From contig ONWY01000053.1 in assembly GCA_900321665.1 (NCBI GenBank), forward strand, positions 1-14,302: DNA of 14,302 nt. Reading direction: 5' to 3'. How positions within the stretch are numbered: position 1 is the first letter of the stretch; every line of letters starts with the position of its first letter. This document shows, piece after piece, positions 1 through 6,529 of this stretch. The translations under genes were made by a program, and so were the position numbers. This DNA comes from an uncultured Eubacteriales bacterium. GTDB taxonomy: Bacteria; Bacillota; Clostridia; Oscillospirales; Acutalibacteraceae. Under the pieces are notes generated by a model. That model saw only the letters and a program-made list of their open reading frames with translations. It searched no databases and was not told the DNA's origin.

Positions 1-109
1 ATCTCTTCTATTTTTATTGGTTTTACTGAAATTTTTGATTTTTTAATTGTATAATTCTTTCCACCAACACTATCTTTTACTATAACTTCTTCTGGTTCAA
101 AACCGCCGT
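1..109. other. AT-rich left end with abrupt composition change
   Basis: From about position 109 to the edge, almost every codon of the PBP frame ends in A or T (AAA, ATA, GTA, GAA), whereas the preceding 470 codons are mixed and GC-containing. The frame stays open, but the residues after ANGG (FEPEEVIVKDSVGGKNYTIK) are not ones I recognise from this part of class B PBPs. It may be a chimeric assembly end or a true recombination junction. The right end of the window shows the same kind of change. Confidence 0.5.
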
Positions 110-1508
110 TTGCAACTGCACAAACCGCTGTTATCATTTGAATGGGGCTGACCTGGAACGACTGTCCGAAAGATTCGGAAGCAAGCTCGACCCTGCCCAT
201 TTCTTCCTCCTTGTGGTAAGTAACACCGGCTGCCGGTGTCGCTTCACCGGGCAAATCGATATTGGTTTTTTCGGTCAAGCCGAACGCTTCAAAATATTTA
301 TAAAAGCTGTGAACGCCCAATTTCTGCCCGACACTGATAAACCACGGGTTGCAGGAGTTTTGCAAGCCCTCGGAGAAGGTTTCCATCCCATGACCGGTTC
401 TCAGCTGGCAGTGATACACTCTGTCCTCTACCTCAATGCTGCCGGAGTCGTAATAGGTATCATCCGGCTTCACAACACCTTCCTCGAGTGCCGCTGCCGC
501 CGTCACGATTTTAAAAACGGAGCCGGGCTCGTAGGTATCGGAAATGGTTCGGTTTCTCCACTGCGCAATCAGAGCATCCGATTCCGCTTGCGCGCGCTCT
601 GTCTTGTCTTTAATCTTTTTGACATCGTCCGCGACCTTTTCATCCTTGATTTTCCACGGGTCATCGGAATTGAAGTCGGGTTTGTTTGACATCGCAAGGA
701 TAGCGCTTGTATTGACATCCATCACAACGCCGTAGGCATATTTTGCATCGGCATTGGTTCTCGCTTCTTCCAGATTCTTTTCAAGCGAATACTGCAGCAC
801 ATCATCAATTGTGAGCACAATGCTCGAGCCGTCGGTGGAATCAATCACACTCTCGTAATTATTCGGCATGGAGCCGGATTGTGCATTTTTTGCTGTCACA
901 ATTCTGCCTGCGGTACCGGTGAGCGTATCGTCATAGTAAGCCTCGAGCCCTTCAATACCCTGCCCGTCGGAGCCGACAAAGCCCAGCACCGTTGCCGCAA
1001 AGGAGGAGGAAGAATAGTAGCGCTTTGTGGAGGTTTCCGTACCGACACAAGAGGTGTATTTGTTTTCGGTGGTGTACTCCAAAAGCTTTTGCTTCATTTC
1101 GTGCTCTACATCGTCTTTGATTACCTCATAGCGCGTTTCCTTTTTGCACGCCTCGAGCACATCTTCTTTTTTGACACCCAAAATTTTGGAAAGATTTTCC
1201 GAAAGCTCGGTCGCAATATCCTTGCCGTACTTTTCGCTCTCGCTTTTTACACTGACCGGGTCAATAAATACCTTCCACACCGTGGCGCTTTGCACGAGCA
1301 CATTCATATTGCTATCGTAAATCGTGCCGCGCTGTGCTTCCACAACCGTATCGGAGAGTTGATTTTGCAACGCTTTTTCTTTGTAGTAATTTCCCTTGAC
1401 AAGCTGCACCCACATCAGCTTAACACCCAAAATGGCAAAGCCCAAAAATATCACAAGCAATAAGATGCGCATGCGCTTCAAACTGATTTTTTTGATTGCC
1501 TTTTGCAA
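1..1508 (-). CDS. ftsI: Class B penicillin-binding protein (FtsI/SpoVD-like transpeptidase), 3' end outside window
   Basis: Septal peptidoglycan transpeptidase, anchored in the membrane with its catalytic domain outside. About 502 codons are open to the window edge. The start is TTG at 1508-1506, with an AGGAGGG ribosome binding site 7 nt upstream (1516-1522); no better ATG is placed. A short basic N-terminus precedes one membrane segment (about residues 12-30), then the PBP dimerisation region, then the transpeptidase domain. The catalytic SxxK is S330-V-F-K333 in YEPGSVFK, and the second motif is S385-C-N387. The third motif (KTG) would lie beyond the edge. It follows ftsL, as in the mraZ-rsmH-ftsL-ftsI order. 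Family knowledge cannot separate cell-division PBP2B from sporulation SpoVD here, because the C-terminus (PASTA domains or not) is missing. Codon use changes abruptly after the ANGG motif (below about position 109), so the last 36 residues may not belong to this gene. Confidence 0.93.
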   Translation of the reverse strand, partial: MQKAIKKISLKRMRILLLVIFLGFAILGVKLMWVQLVKGNYYKEKALQNQLSDTVVEAQRGTIYDSNMNVLVQSATVWKVFIDPVSVKSESEKYGKDIATELSENLSKILGVKKEDVLEACKKETRYEVIKDDVEHEMKQKLLEYTTENKYTSCVGTETSTKRYYSSSSFAATVLGFVGSDGQGIEGLEAYYDDTLTGTAGRIVTAKNAQSGSMPNNYESVIDSTDGSSIVLTIDDVLQYSLEKNLEEARTNADAKYAYGVVMDVNTSAILAMSNKPDFNSDDPWKIKDEKVADDVKKIKDKTERAQAESDALIAQWRNRTISDTYEPGSVFKIVTAAAALEEGVVKPDDTYYDSGSIEVEDRVYHCQLRTGHGMETFSEGLQNSCNPWFISVGQKLGVHSFYKYFEAFGLTEKTNIDLPGEATPAAGVTYHKEEEMGRVELASESFGQSFQVSPIQMITAVCAVANGGFEPEEVIVKDSVGGKNYTIKKSKISVKPIKIEE

Positions 1509-1560
1509 ATCTTTACCCTCCTATATATTATTTATTATATATTATAAAAATAAAGGCTAA

Positions 1561-1588
1561 CGAGAGTCTTTAAAAATAAAGGCTCTCG
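1561..1588 (-). repeat. Hairpin between ftsL and the PBP gene (possible attenuator)
   Basis: Inverted repeat CGAGAG-x-CTTTA / TAAAG-x-CTCTCG with one mismatch and a T-rich loop, in the 108-nt gap between ftsL and the PBP gene. On the minus strand it is followed by TTAGCCTTTATTTTTA, a partly T-rich run. The 13-mer GCCTTTATTTTTA occurs twice, once in the hairpin and once just after it. This could be a weak terminator or attenuator that lowers PBP expression relative to the upstream genes, or an mRNA processing or stability element. The U-tract is imperfect, so I do not call it a firm terminator. Confidence 0.45.
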
Positions 1589-1616
1589 TAATTATATTAT
1601 TTACAATGAACGAAAA

Positions 1617-2072
1617 TTACTCGTCAACACGAACCCCGTCGGTCAAATTGTCCGCAGAGTCCACTTCGATATAATGAATTTGGCTGGCATCGCGCTTAAC
1701 CATGTGCAAATCCTTGACCGCCTTTTGCTCAACGGTATCCAAGCTCATGATTTCATACAGCTGGTTATTGAGCGCCACATTTTCGCTTTGCGCCACCTTG
1801 ATGTCGGCATTGTAGCGGTCGAGCTCTCTTGTTTTTTCGGTGAGGTTAACCTGCAGGTAAATGCGGCTGCCGAGCAACGCAAACAAAACGAGAGAAGCTG
1901 CCATCACTCGAATAAATTTGTTGCGGTATTTTTGCTGCTCCGCCTTTTGCTGCTTGAAGCTCTTTTTGGGTGCGCGCACAATGCGCGGCTCAAAGCCCCT
2001 TTGCGCCGGCTCCGGTTTTCTTTTCGGCGCGAAGCTCTCAAAATCGTAAGCGCTGTTGTCGTACAATGCCAT
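1617..2072 (-). CDS. ftsL: FtsL-like cell division protein
   Basis: Small bitopic membrane protein of the divisome, 151 residues, between rsmH and the class B PBP, exactly where ftsL sits in the division and cell wall cluster. The N-terminal 50 residues are cytoplasmic, basic and proline-containing. One membrane segment follows (about 54-72, VMAASLVLFALLGSRIYLQV). An extracytoplasmic coiled-coil region covers about 74-115, and the acidic C-terminal tail ends in GVRVDE. FtsL proteins are poorly conserved in sequence, so the assignment rests on topology, length and position. In the family, FtsL pairs through its coiled coil with DivIC/FtsB and activates the FtsW/PBP synthase. The start ATG has a GAGAGG-type ribosome binding site and lies 25 nt after the rsmH stop, so co-transcription is likely. 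Confidence 0.85.
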   Translation of the reverse strand: MALYDNSAYDFESFAPKRKPEPAQRGFEPRIVRAPKKSFKQQKAEQQKYRNKFIRVMAASLVLFALLGSRIYLQVNLTEKTRELDRYNADIKVAQSENVALNNQLYEIMSLDTVEQKAVKDLHMVKRDASQIHYIEVDSADNLTDGVRVDE

Positions 2073-2097
2073 TTGCCTATCCTCTCACATCATCAAA

Positions 2098-3024
2098 TCA
2101 ATCTTCGCATTTTATCGCGGTTCGAAGTCGCGCACTGCGGCTTCTGTTATTCTCTTCTATTTCCTCCGGCGAGGGTGCAACCGCTTTGAGCACCTTTGCG
2201 CGCGGTGTTTTACCGCAAACGCATACCGGGAAATCCTTCGGGCAGGTGCAGCCCTGTGCCCATTCCTTAAACTTGATTTTAACGAGCCTGTCCTCGAGCG
2301 AATGGAAGGTGATAATGGAAATCACACCGCCGGGGGTCAGGCAATCCAAAGCGTCATCAAGTGCCTGCGCCAGCGCTTCCAGCTCGCCGTTGACCTCAAT
2401 GCGCAAGGCTTGGAATGTCTTGCGCGCAGGGTGTGCGCCGCGCTTTGCCGCCTCCGGCATGGAGGCTTTAATCACTTCCACGAGCTCAAAGGTTGTGCGC
2501 AACGGCTGTGCCGCTCTGTATTTTACAATATTTCTTGCAATCGAGCGCGCATATTTCTCTTCACCAAAGCGAAATATCACCTCAGCGAGCGCTTGCTCAC
2601 TGTAGGTGTTTACCACATCCATCGCCGATTTTCCCTGTTGCGACATGCGCATATCCAGCGGCGCATCAAAGTGGTACGAAAAGCCGCGCTGTGCCGTGTC
2701 AAGCTGATGAGAGCTGACACCGATGTCAAGCAAAATGCCATCCGCCTTTTCCACACCGCAATCGGTTAGAATGTTTTTAATATTTCTATAATTATTATTT
2801 ACTATTGTTACATTAGAGCAGTTGTCGAAGCGTTCGTGCAAGGTTTGCAGGGCATCCGGGTCTCTGTCTACCGCAATCAGCCTGCCCTTATCGCTCAAGC
2901 GCTTTTGGATTTCTGAGGAGTGCCCGCCGCCGCCTGCGGTACCATCCACATAGATGCCGCTCGGCTGTATCCTCAGCGATGCAACGGCTTCCTCAAGCAG
3001 AACCGACTTATGATGGAAGCTCAT
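2098..3024 (-). CDS. rsmH: 16S rRNA (cytosine(1402)-N4)-methyltransferase RsmH (MraW)
   Basis: SAM-dependent methyltransferase that modifies C1402 in the ribosomal P site. 308 residues from the chosen ATG at 3024, which gives the typical MSFHHKSVLLEEAV start. An in-frame upstream start (3057) would add 11 residues inside mraZ and is less likely. Visible motifs: SAM motif I VDGTAGGGGHS (26-36), AVDRDP (about 51-56), LLDIGVSSHQLD (98-109), the family-specific HPARKTFQALRIEVN (198-212) and ISIITFHSLEDRLVK (about 235-249). It overlaps the 3' end of mraZ by 17 bp, which implies translational coupling, and precedes ftsL. Length and motifs are intact. Confidence 0.97.
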   Translation of the reverse strand: MSFHHKSVLLEEAVASLRIQPSGIYVDGTAGGGGHSSEIQKRLSDKGRLIAVDRDPDALQTLHERFDNCSNVTIVNNNYRNIKNILTDCGVEKADGILLDIGVSSHQLDTAQRGFSYHFDAPLDMRMSQQGKSAMDVVNTYSEQALAEVIFRFGEEKYARSIARNIVKYRAAQPLRTTFELVEVIKASMPEAAKRGAHPARKTFQALRIEVNGELEALAQALDDALDCLTPGGVISIITFHSLEDRLVKIKFKEWAQGCTCPKDFPVCVCGKTPRAKVLKAVAPSPEEIEENNRSRSARLRTAIKCED

Positions 3025-3487
3025 TGTCGACTGCATCCTCGGACTCTTCATAATCAAAGTTCATATACGACATCAAAATATCGCTCTCTTCTGCGCTGAT
3101 TTCAACAGCCTTGCTGAATTCCTTATCGCTCCAAACCTCGATATACGGTCCCATGCCCGCGAGCACAATCGGCTCGCCGATTTCAAACCCGAGCGCTTTT
3201 CTCAACTGCGGCGGTAACACGACTCTGCCCTGCTTGTCCGTCTTCGCGCTGAAAGAGAAGGCATTAAATCTTCTGGCAAGCTTTGCCGAGGAATTGAGCG
3301 GCAGCTTGGAAATTTGGCGGCTGACATTGTTGAACACCTTGGTTTCCATGATGTACAGGCACTTGTCAAAGCCCAAAGAGATGCGAAACTCTTCGCCAAG
3401 CCCGTCGCGGTAAAAAGCAGGAATGACAATGCGGCATTTGTTATCAAGCTTTGTTTCCGCTTGTGCGGTAAAAGAATTGTATGCCAT
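3008..3487 (-). CDS. mraZ: Transcriptional regulator MraZ
   Basis: DNA-binding regulator that heads the division and cell wall cluster. In studied bacteria it represses its own operon by binding short tandem repeats next to the promoter. 159 residues from ATG 3487, chosen because AAGGAG lies 7 nt upstream and it gives the normal N-terminus. A longer frame to 3517 has no such support. Two SpoVT/AbrB-like halves are visible by their motifs DNKCRIVIPAFYR (about 15-27) and DKQGRVVLPPQLR (about 84-96). The C-terminal tail is acidic. Position 18 is Cys in DNKCR where many homologues have Gly. The gene overlaps rsmH by 17 bp. A consensus promoter and paired repeats lie upstream and fit autoregulation. 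Confidence 0.95.
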   Translation of the reverse strand: MAYNSFTAQAETKLDNKCRIVIPAFYRDGLGEEFRISLGFDKCLYIMETKVFNNVSRQISKLPLNSSAKLARRFNAFSFSAKTDKQGRVVLPPQLRKALGFEIGEPIVLAGMGPYIEVWSDKEFSKAVEISAEESDILMSYMNFDYEESEDAVDNELPS

Positions 3488-3535
3488 ATCATCACTCCTT
3501 TCTCTCAGCATTTTCAAACAATTTAGGGATTTTAT

Positions 3536-3578
3536 GTGCCAAAATGTAATTTCATGGCACTTGCTACCACCTAAGTGC
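3536..3578 (-). promoter_or_regulatory. Possible MraZ operator: overlapping inverted repeats and two 10-bp-spaced boxes
   Basis: Two inverted repeats share their middle arm: GTGCCA (3536-3541) with TGGCAC (3555-3560), and GCACTT (3557-3562) with AAGTGC (3573-3578). On the minus strand AGGTGGTA (3572-3565) and AAGTGCCA (3562-3555) form direct copies one helical turn (10 bp) apart. They lie at and just after the predicted transcription start, a position suited to repression. Known MraZ sites are short GTG-containing tandem repeats of roughly this spacing, so an MraZ site is an inference. The repeats could instead act in the mRNA leader. Confidence 0.4.
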
Positions 3579-3582
3579 TTCT

Positions 3583-3611
3583 ATTATAATATATTTGTGC
3601 ACTAATTGCAA
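3583..3611 (-). promoter_or_regulatory. SigA-type promoter of the mraZ operon
   Basis: On the minus strand: -35 TTGCAA (3611-3606), 17-bp spacer, -10 TATAAT (3588-3583). Predicted start near 3576, about 90 nt upstream of the mraZ ATG. It follows directly after the terminator of the previous operon. Confidence 0.8.
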
Positions 3612-3645
3612 GCGATTTTGCCGAAAAATCTTAGCTTTTTTGCAC

Positions 3646-3679
3646 AAAAAATAAGAACCACAAAATATTGTGGTTCTTA
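3646..3679 (-). terminator. Intrinsic terminator of the rsmD-coaD-coiled-coil operon
   Basis: Perfect hairpin with arms AAGAACCACAA (3653-3663) and TTGTGGTTCTT (3668-3678) and a 4-nt loop, extended by one A-T pair. On the minus strand it is followed by six T (3651-3646). It lies about 100 nt past the coiled-coil gene stop and just before the mraZ promoter. A shorter T-run on the plus side gives little evidence for bidirectional use, since no plus-strand gene is present. Confidence 0.85.
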
Positions 3680-3777
3680 CACTTTTTATCAAATATATTG
3701 TATGCTTCAGCAACCCGAAATGCTAAAAACGGGTACCAAAACACGACCGATTACAATCGGCAAAGCTTGTTTGGTGA

Positions 3778-4293
3778 TTATTCCTCGCCTAAGCTGTCGG
3801 AAGCGGTGATAGCATCCGCTGTACCTTTGAAGGATTGTCTTGCGCGGCGCAATTCGGAAAGGTTGTCATACAGAGCATCGTCTGCCTGGCGCATCAAATC
3901 ATCCACAAAGCGGATAGCACTGTTTCTCATGGTGGTTGCCTTATCCTTTGCCTCGGCAATAATGTCGTTTGCCTCGCCGTTGGATTTTGCCAAAAGTGCG
4001 TTGGACTGCGCTTGTGCAACCTTCATCACTTCTGTTTCGGAAACCATCAGCTGCTGCTGTTCTTCTGCCTTTTTAATGGTCATCTCGGCATCTGCCGCTG
4101 CCTTTTCGAGGATTGTTGCTCTATCCTCAACAATCTTCTTTGCCTTTCTGATTTCTTCGGGCATATTCAAGCGGATGTCTTCAATGATTTCCTTCATCTT
4201 TTCGCCGTCAACCATAATTTTGTTGGTTAAAACGACGGATTTACCATCCTCAATAGTCTCCTCAAGTAAATCTAAAAAATCTTCAATAGTCAC
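3778..4293 (-). CDS. Coiled-coil protein downstream of coaD (function unknown)
   Basis: 171 residues with a GTG start at 4293 and AAGGAG 9 nt upstream. No catalytic motif is visible. The short N-terminal segment MTIEDFLDLLEETIEDGKS is followed by a second short segment with NKIMVDGEKM. A long, highly charged Ala/Glu/Lys-rich helix then covers about 45-145 and looks like a coiled coil resembling F-type ATPase b subunits or DivIVA-type helices. The tail is acidic. There is no signal peptide or membrane segment. It starts 30 nt after coaD and ends the rsmD-coaD operon. Similar coiled-coil proteins, often labelled ATPase or ATP synthase B-like, occur beside coaD in Clostridia as far as I recall. 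I do not assign a function; a scaffold role at the membrane or division site is only a guess. Confidence 0.85.
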   Translation of the reverse strand: MTIEDFLDLLEETIEDGKSVVLTNKIMVDGEKMKEIIEDIRLNMPEEIRKAKKIVEDRATILEKAAADAEMTIKKAEEQQQLMVSETEVMKVAQAQSNALLAKSNGEANDIIAEAKDKATTMRNSAIRFVDDLMRQADDALYDNLSELRRARQSFKGTADAITASDSLGEE

Positions 4294-4323
4294 TGTGCTA
4301 TTCTCCTTTCATTTCACCGAAAA

Positions 4324-4809
4324 CTATTTCAGTTTAAGTCTTTTTACTATGTCATTATGTATAGCCTGCGGCACAAACTTTTCTATGCTGCCCCCAAGCC
4401 TGCATACTTCTTTAACAGCAGATGAGCTGAGAAACATATTTTCGCTGTCTGTCATCAAAAATACCGTTTCGATATCTGCATTCAAGCTTTTGTTCATCAG
4501 CGCTTGTTGAAACTCGTATTCATAATCGGAAACCGCACGAAGCCCCTTGACAATCGCCACGGCGCCCTTTTGCTTGGCATACTCCGCAAGCAGCACATCG
4601 CTGACACCTTCCACCTCAACACCGGGAATATCCGCTGTGCTGCGGCGAATAAAATCCACGCGTTCCTCTACCGAGAAAGCAGCGGTTTTCACGGAATTTA
4701 TCATCACGCTGACAATCACTTTATCAAACAGTTCTGCGGCTCTCTTAATGATATCCAGGTGACCGACGGTAATCGGGTCGAAAGAGCCGGGACAAATGCA
4801 AATTTTCAT
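4324..4809 (-). CDS. coaD: Phosphopantetheine adenylyltransferase (CoaD/PPAT)
   Basis: Penultimate enzyme of coenzyme A synthesis: transfers AMP from ATP to 4'-phosphopantetheine, giving dephospho-CoA and pyrophosphate. 161 residues, the usual length. Nucleotidyltransferase motifs: PGSFDPITVGHLDII (7-21) with the (T/H)xGH signature TVGH, KGLRAVSDYEYE (88-99), and the C-terminal FLSSSAVKEV segment (about 126-135) that binds ATP phosphates. The ATG directly follows the rsmD TAA with no gap, as in the common rsmD-coaD pair, so translational coupling is likely. The ribosome binding site inside the rsmD end is weak (AAGAGAAA). Confidence 0.97.
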   Translation of the reverse strand: MKICICPGSFDPITVGHLDIIKRAAELFDKVIVSVMINSVKTAAFSVEERVDFIRRSTADIPGVEVEGVSDVLLAEYAKQKGAVAIVKGLRAVSDYEYEFQQALMNKSLNADIETVFLMTDSENMFLSSSAVKEVCRLGGSIEKFVPQAIHNDIVKRLKLK

Positions 4810-5346
4810 TTATTTCTCTTTTCTGTAGTAGTTAAGCCGCATCGTGCCGTATTTTTTGGTCTTTGCCTTGCGAAAGCCTGCGGGCAACACCTCGGGTGTT
4901 TCCTCCGCGACCGGGCACTCTGCCACAATCACACCGCTCTCGCCCATCACATTGCCGACAAGTGCCAACGCCTGCTGCAGCAATCCCGTGCCATAGGGCG
5001 GGTCCAAAAATGCAATATCAAACCGCTCCTCGCACTGCTTTAAATACTCGAGACTATCCATGCACAAAACCGGCGCTTCGATACCGCACAGTGCAAGGTT
5101 TTGCTTTGCAAGTGCAGCGGATTGCCTGCTTTTGTCGACAAAGACGGCACTTTGCGCGCCGCGACTGAGCGCTTCAATACCCAGCTGACCGGAGCCGGCA
5201 AATAAATCGAGCACGCGCGCATTTTGAAGCTCGAACTGCAGTGAGGAAAACAGCGCTTCCTTGACCTTGTCCGTGGTGGGCCTGACAGAATCATCCGCCG
5301 GTGTTTGCAGCCTTCTGCCGCCATATATTCCCGCTATGATACGCAA
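4810..5346 (-). CDS. rsmD: 16S rRNA (guanine(966)-N2)-methyltransferase RsmD
   Basis: SAM-dependent methyltransferase acting on G966 of 16S rRNA in the small subunit. I choose TTG at 5346, giving an N-terminus M-RIIAGIYGGRRL as in the family, with GAGGTGG about 6 nt upstream. An in-frame TTG at 5373 lacks a ribosome binding site and adds nine unlikely residues. 178 residues. Motifs: VRPTTDKVKEALFSSL (about 21-36), SAM motif I VLDLFAGSGQLGIEAL (45-60), and the amino-methyltransferase motif DPPYGTG (115-121). It is the first gene of the rsmD-coaD-coiled-coil operon, behind a consensus promoter. Confidence 0.95.
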   Translation of the reverse strand: MRIIAGIYGGRRLQTPADDSVRPTTDKVKEALFSSLQFELQNARVLDLFAGSGQLGIEALSRGAQSAVFVDKSRQSAALAKQNLALCGIEAPVLCMDSLEYLKQCEERFDIAFLDPPYGTGLLQQALALVGNVMGESGVIVAECPVAEETPEVLPAGFRKAKTKKYGTMRLNYYRKEK

Positions 5347-5411
5347 ATGCTCCCACCTCGGTTCACGGCTCAAATCATGCTAAAATCATAATAGAAGCTC
5401 TAATCCTAATT

Positions 5412-5440
5412 AATATACTATATATTTTAAATAAAGTCAA
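5412..5440 (-). promoter_or_regulatory. SigA-type promoter of rsmD-coaD
   Basis: Minus strand: -35 TTGACT (5440-5435), 17-bp spacer, -10 TATATT (5417-5412). It starts only 9 bp after the uvrC stop. No terminator is visible between uvrC and this promoter, so some uvrC read-through into rsmD is possible. Confidence 0.8.
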
Positions 5441-5449
5441 GCATTTCCC

Positions 5450-6529
5450 TTATGCCTCGCCGAGCGCTTCCTTCACACGCGCCGCTAAAGAAGCCGAAAA
5501 GCCTTTCACCTGCGCAATTTCCGCGACATCCGCTTCCTTTATTTTCCTGAGCGAGCCGAAATGCTTTAAAAGCTCCTTCGCGCGCGCCTTTCCGATACCC
5601 TCAATGCTTGTCAGAGTGGTGGAAATGGTGTTTTTGCGGTGCTTGTTGCGGTGGTAAGTGATAGCAAAGCGGTGCACCTCATCCTGAATCTCCGTCACCA
5701 GCACAAAGGCAGCGCGCACGGAGTTGATTTGGATTTCACCGCCCGAAGCGGCAATCGCCCTCGTTTTATGCTTGGAATCCTTCACCATGCCGTAAAGCGG
5801 CACGTGAATATTCATCTGCGCGAGCACCGGCTCAACTGCGTGAATTTGCCCCTTGCCGCCATCGAGCAAGATTAAATCCGGCAGCATTTTAAAGGTACTG
5901 CCCTCTTCATCTTCATAATAGTGGCGGAAGCGGCGCTCGAGTACCTCTGCCATGGAAGCATAATCATCCTGCCCGCTGAAGCCCTTGATTTCAAAGCGCT
6001 TGTAAGCCTTCTTAAGCGGTCTGCCGTTTTGGAACACCACCATGCCGGCAACATTATCCTGCCCGCCGGTGTGCGAGATATCATAGCTTTCGATGATAGC
6101 GGGCGGTGCGGCTAAGCCCAACAGCTTTGCGAGCTCATCAAGCGCCGCGGTTTGCTTCATGCTCCTGCCTTCATACAGCGCCAAATGCTGCGCTGCATTT
6201 TGCTTGCACATATCGCACAAGCGCGCCTGCTCTCCCTTTTGGGGCACAATAATGCGCACCGCTCTGCCTGCTTTCGAGGCAAAAAATGCTTCCAGCAGCT
6301 CCTTCTCCTCCGGCGCGGTTTCTAATAGAATACGCGGCGGTATGTCATCGCGCATCGCATAAAAGCGCAGCAGCAGCTCTCGCACGGCTTCATCGGTATC
6401 GGGCGTATCATCAATGATGAAATTTTCGCTCTCCTGCAGGCGGTTCTCTTTAAAGCGCAGCGCAGTGAAGCACATCTTCCCGGTACCCCTGACACGCCTT
6501 TTCAAATTCCATTCGCTCGCTGTATTCAT
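5450..6529 (-). CDS. uvrC: UvrC C-terminal fragment (nuclease and HhH domains), broken gene
   Basis: C-terminal part of the excinuclease ABC subunit that makes the 5' incision in nucleotide excision repair. The frame is +1 relative to the N-terminal fragment and overlaps it by 80 bp. Its nominal ATG start (6529) lies in sequence where the other frame carries the true protein, so residues 1 to about 15 are not expected to be UvrC. Recognisable UvrC starts near CFTALRFKENRL (20-31). Then come the RNase H-like endonuclease motifs SYDISHTGGQ (148-157), LILLDGGKGQIHA (219-231), VKDSKHKT (249-256) and EIQDEVHRFAITYHR (280-294). The C-terminal helix-hairpin-helix is SIEGIGKARAKELLKHFGSL. Catalytic motifs look intact. 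It might be translated alone, but it lacks the GIY-YIG half. Real lesion or sequence error cannot be told apart here. Confidence 0.9.
   Translation of the reverse strand: MNTASEWNLKRRVRGTGKMCFTALRFKENRLQESENFIIDDTPDTDEAVRELLLRFYAMRDDIPPRILLETAPEEKELLEAFFASKAGRAVRIIVPQKGEQARLCDMCKQNAAQHLALYEGRSMKQTAALDELAKLLGLAAPPAIIESYDISHTGGQDNVAGMVVFQNGRPLKKAYKRFEIKGFSGQDDYASMAEVLERRFRHYYEDEEGSTFKMLPDLILLDGGKGQIHAVEPVLAQMNIHVPLYGMVKDSKHKTRAIAASGGEIQINSVRAAFVLVTEIQDEVHRFAITYHRNKHRKNTISTTLTSIEGIGKARAKELLKHFGSLRKIKEADVAEIAQVKGFSASLAARVKEALGEA

Noticed and set aside
138..1463. Long plus-strand open frames opposite the PBP gene
   Set aside because: They are antisense to a gene with clear transpeptidase motifs and a good start, and their translations show no recognisable domain.
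3747..3760. Palindrome CCGATTACAATCGG downstream of the coiled-coil gene
   Set aside because: Only two bases separate the arms and no T-run follows; the strong terminator at 3646-3679 explains transcript ending better.
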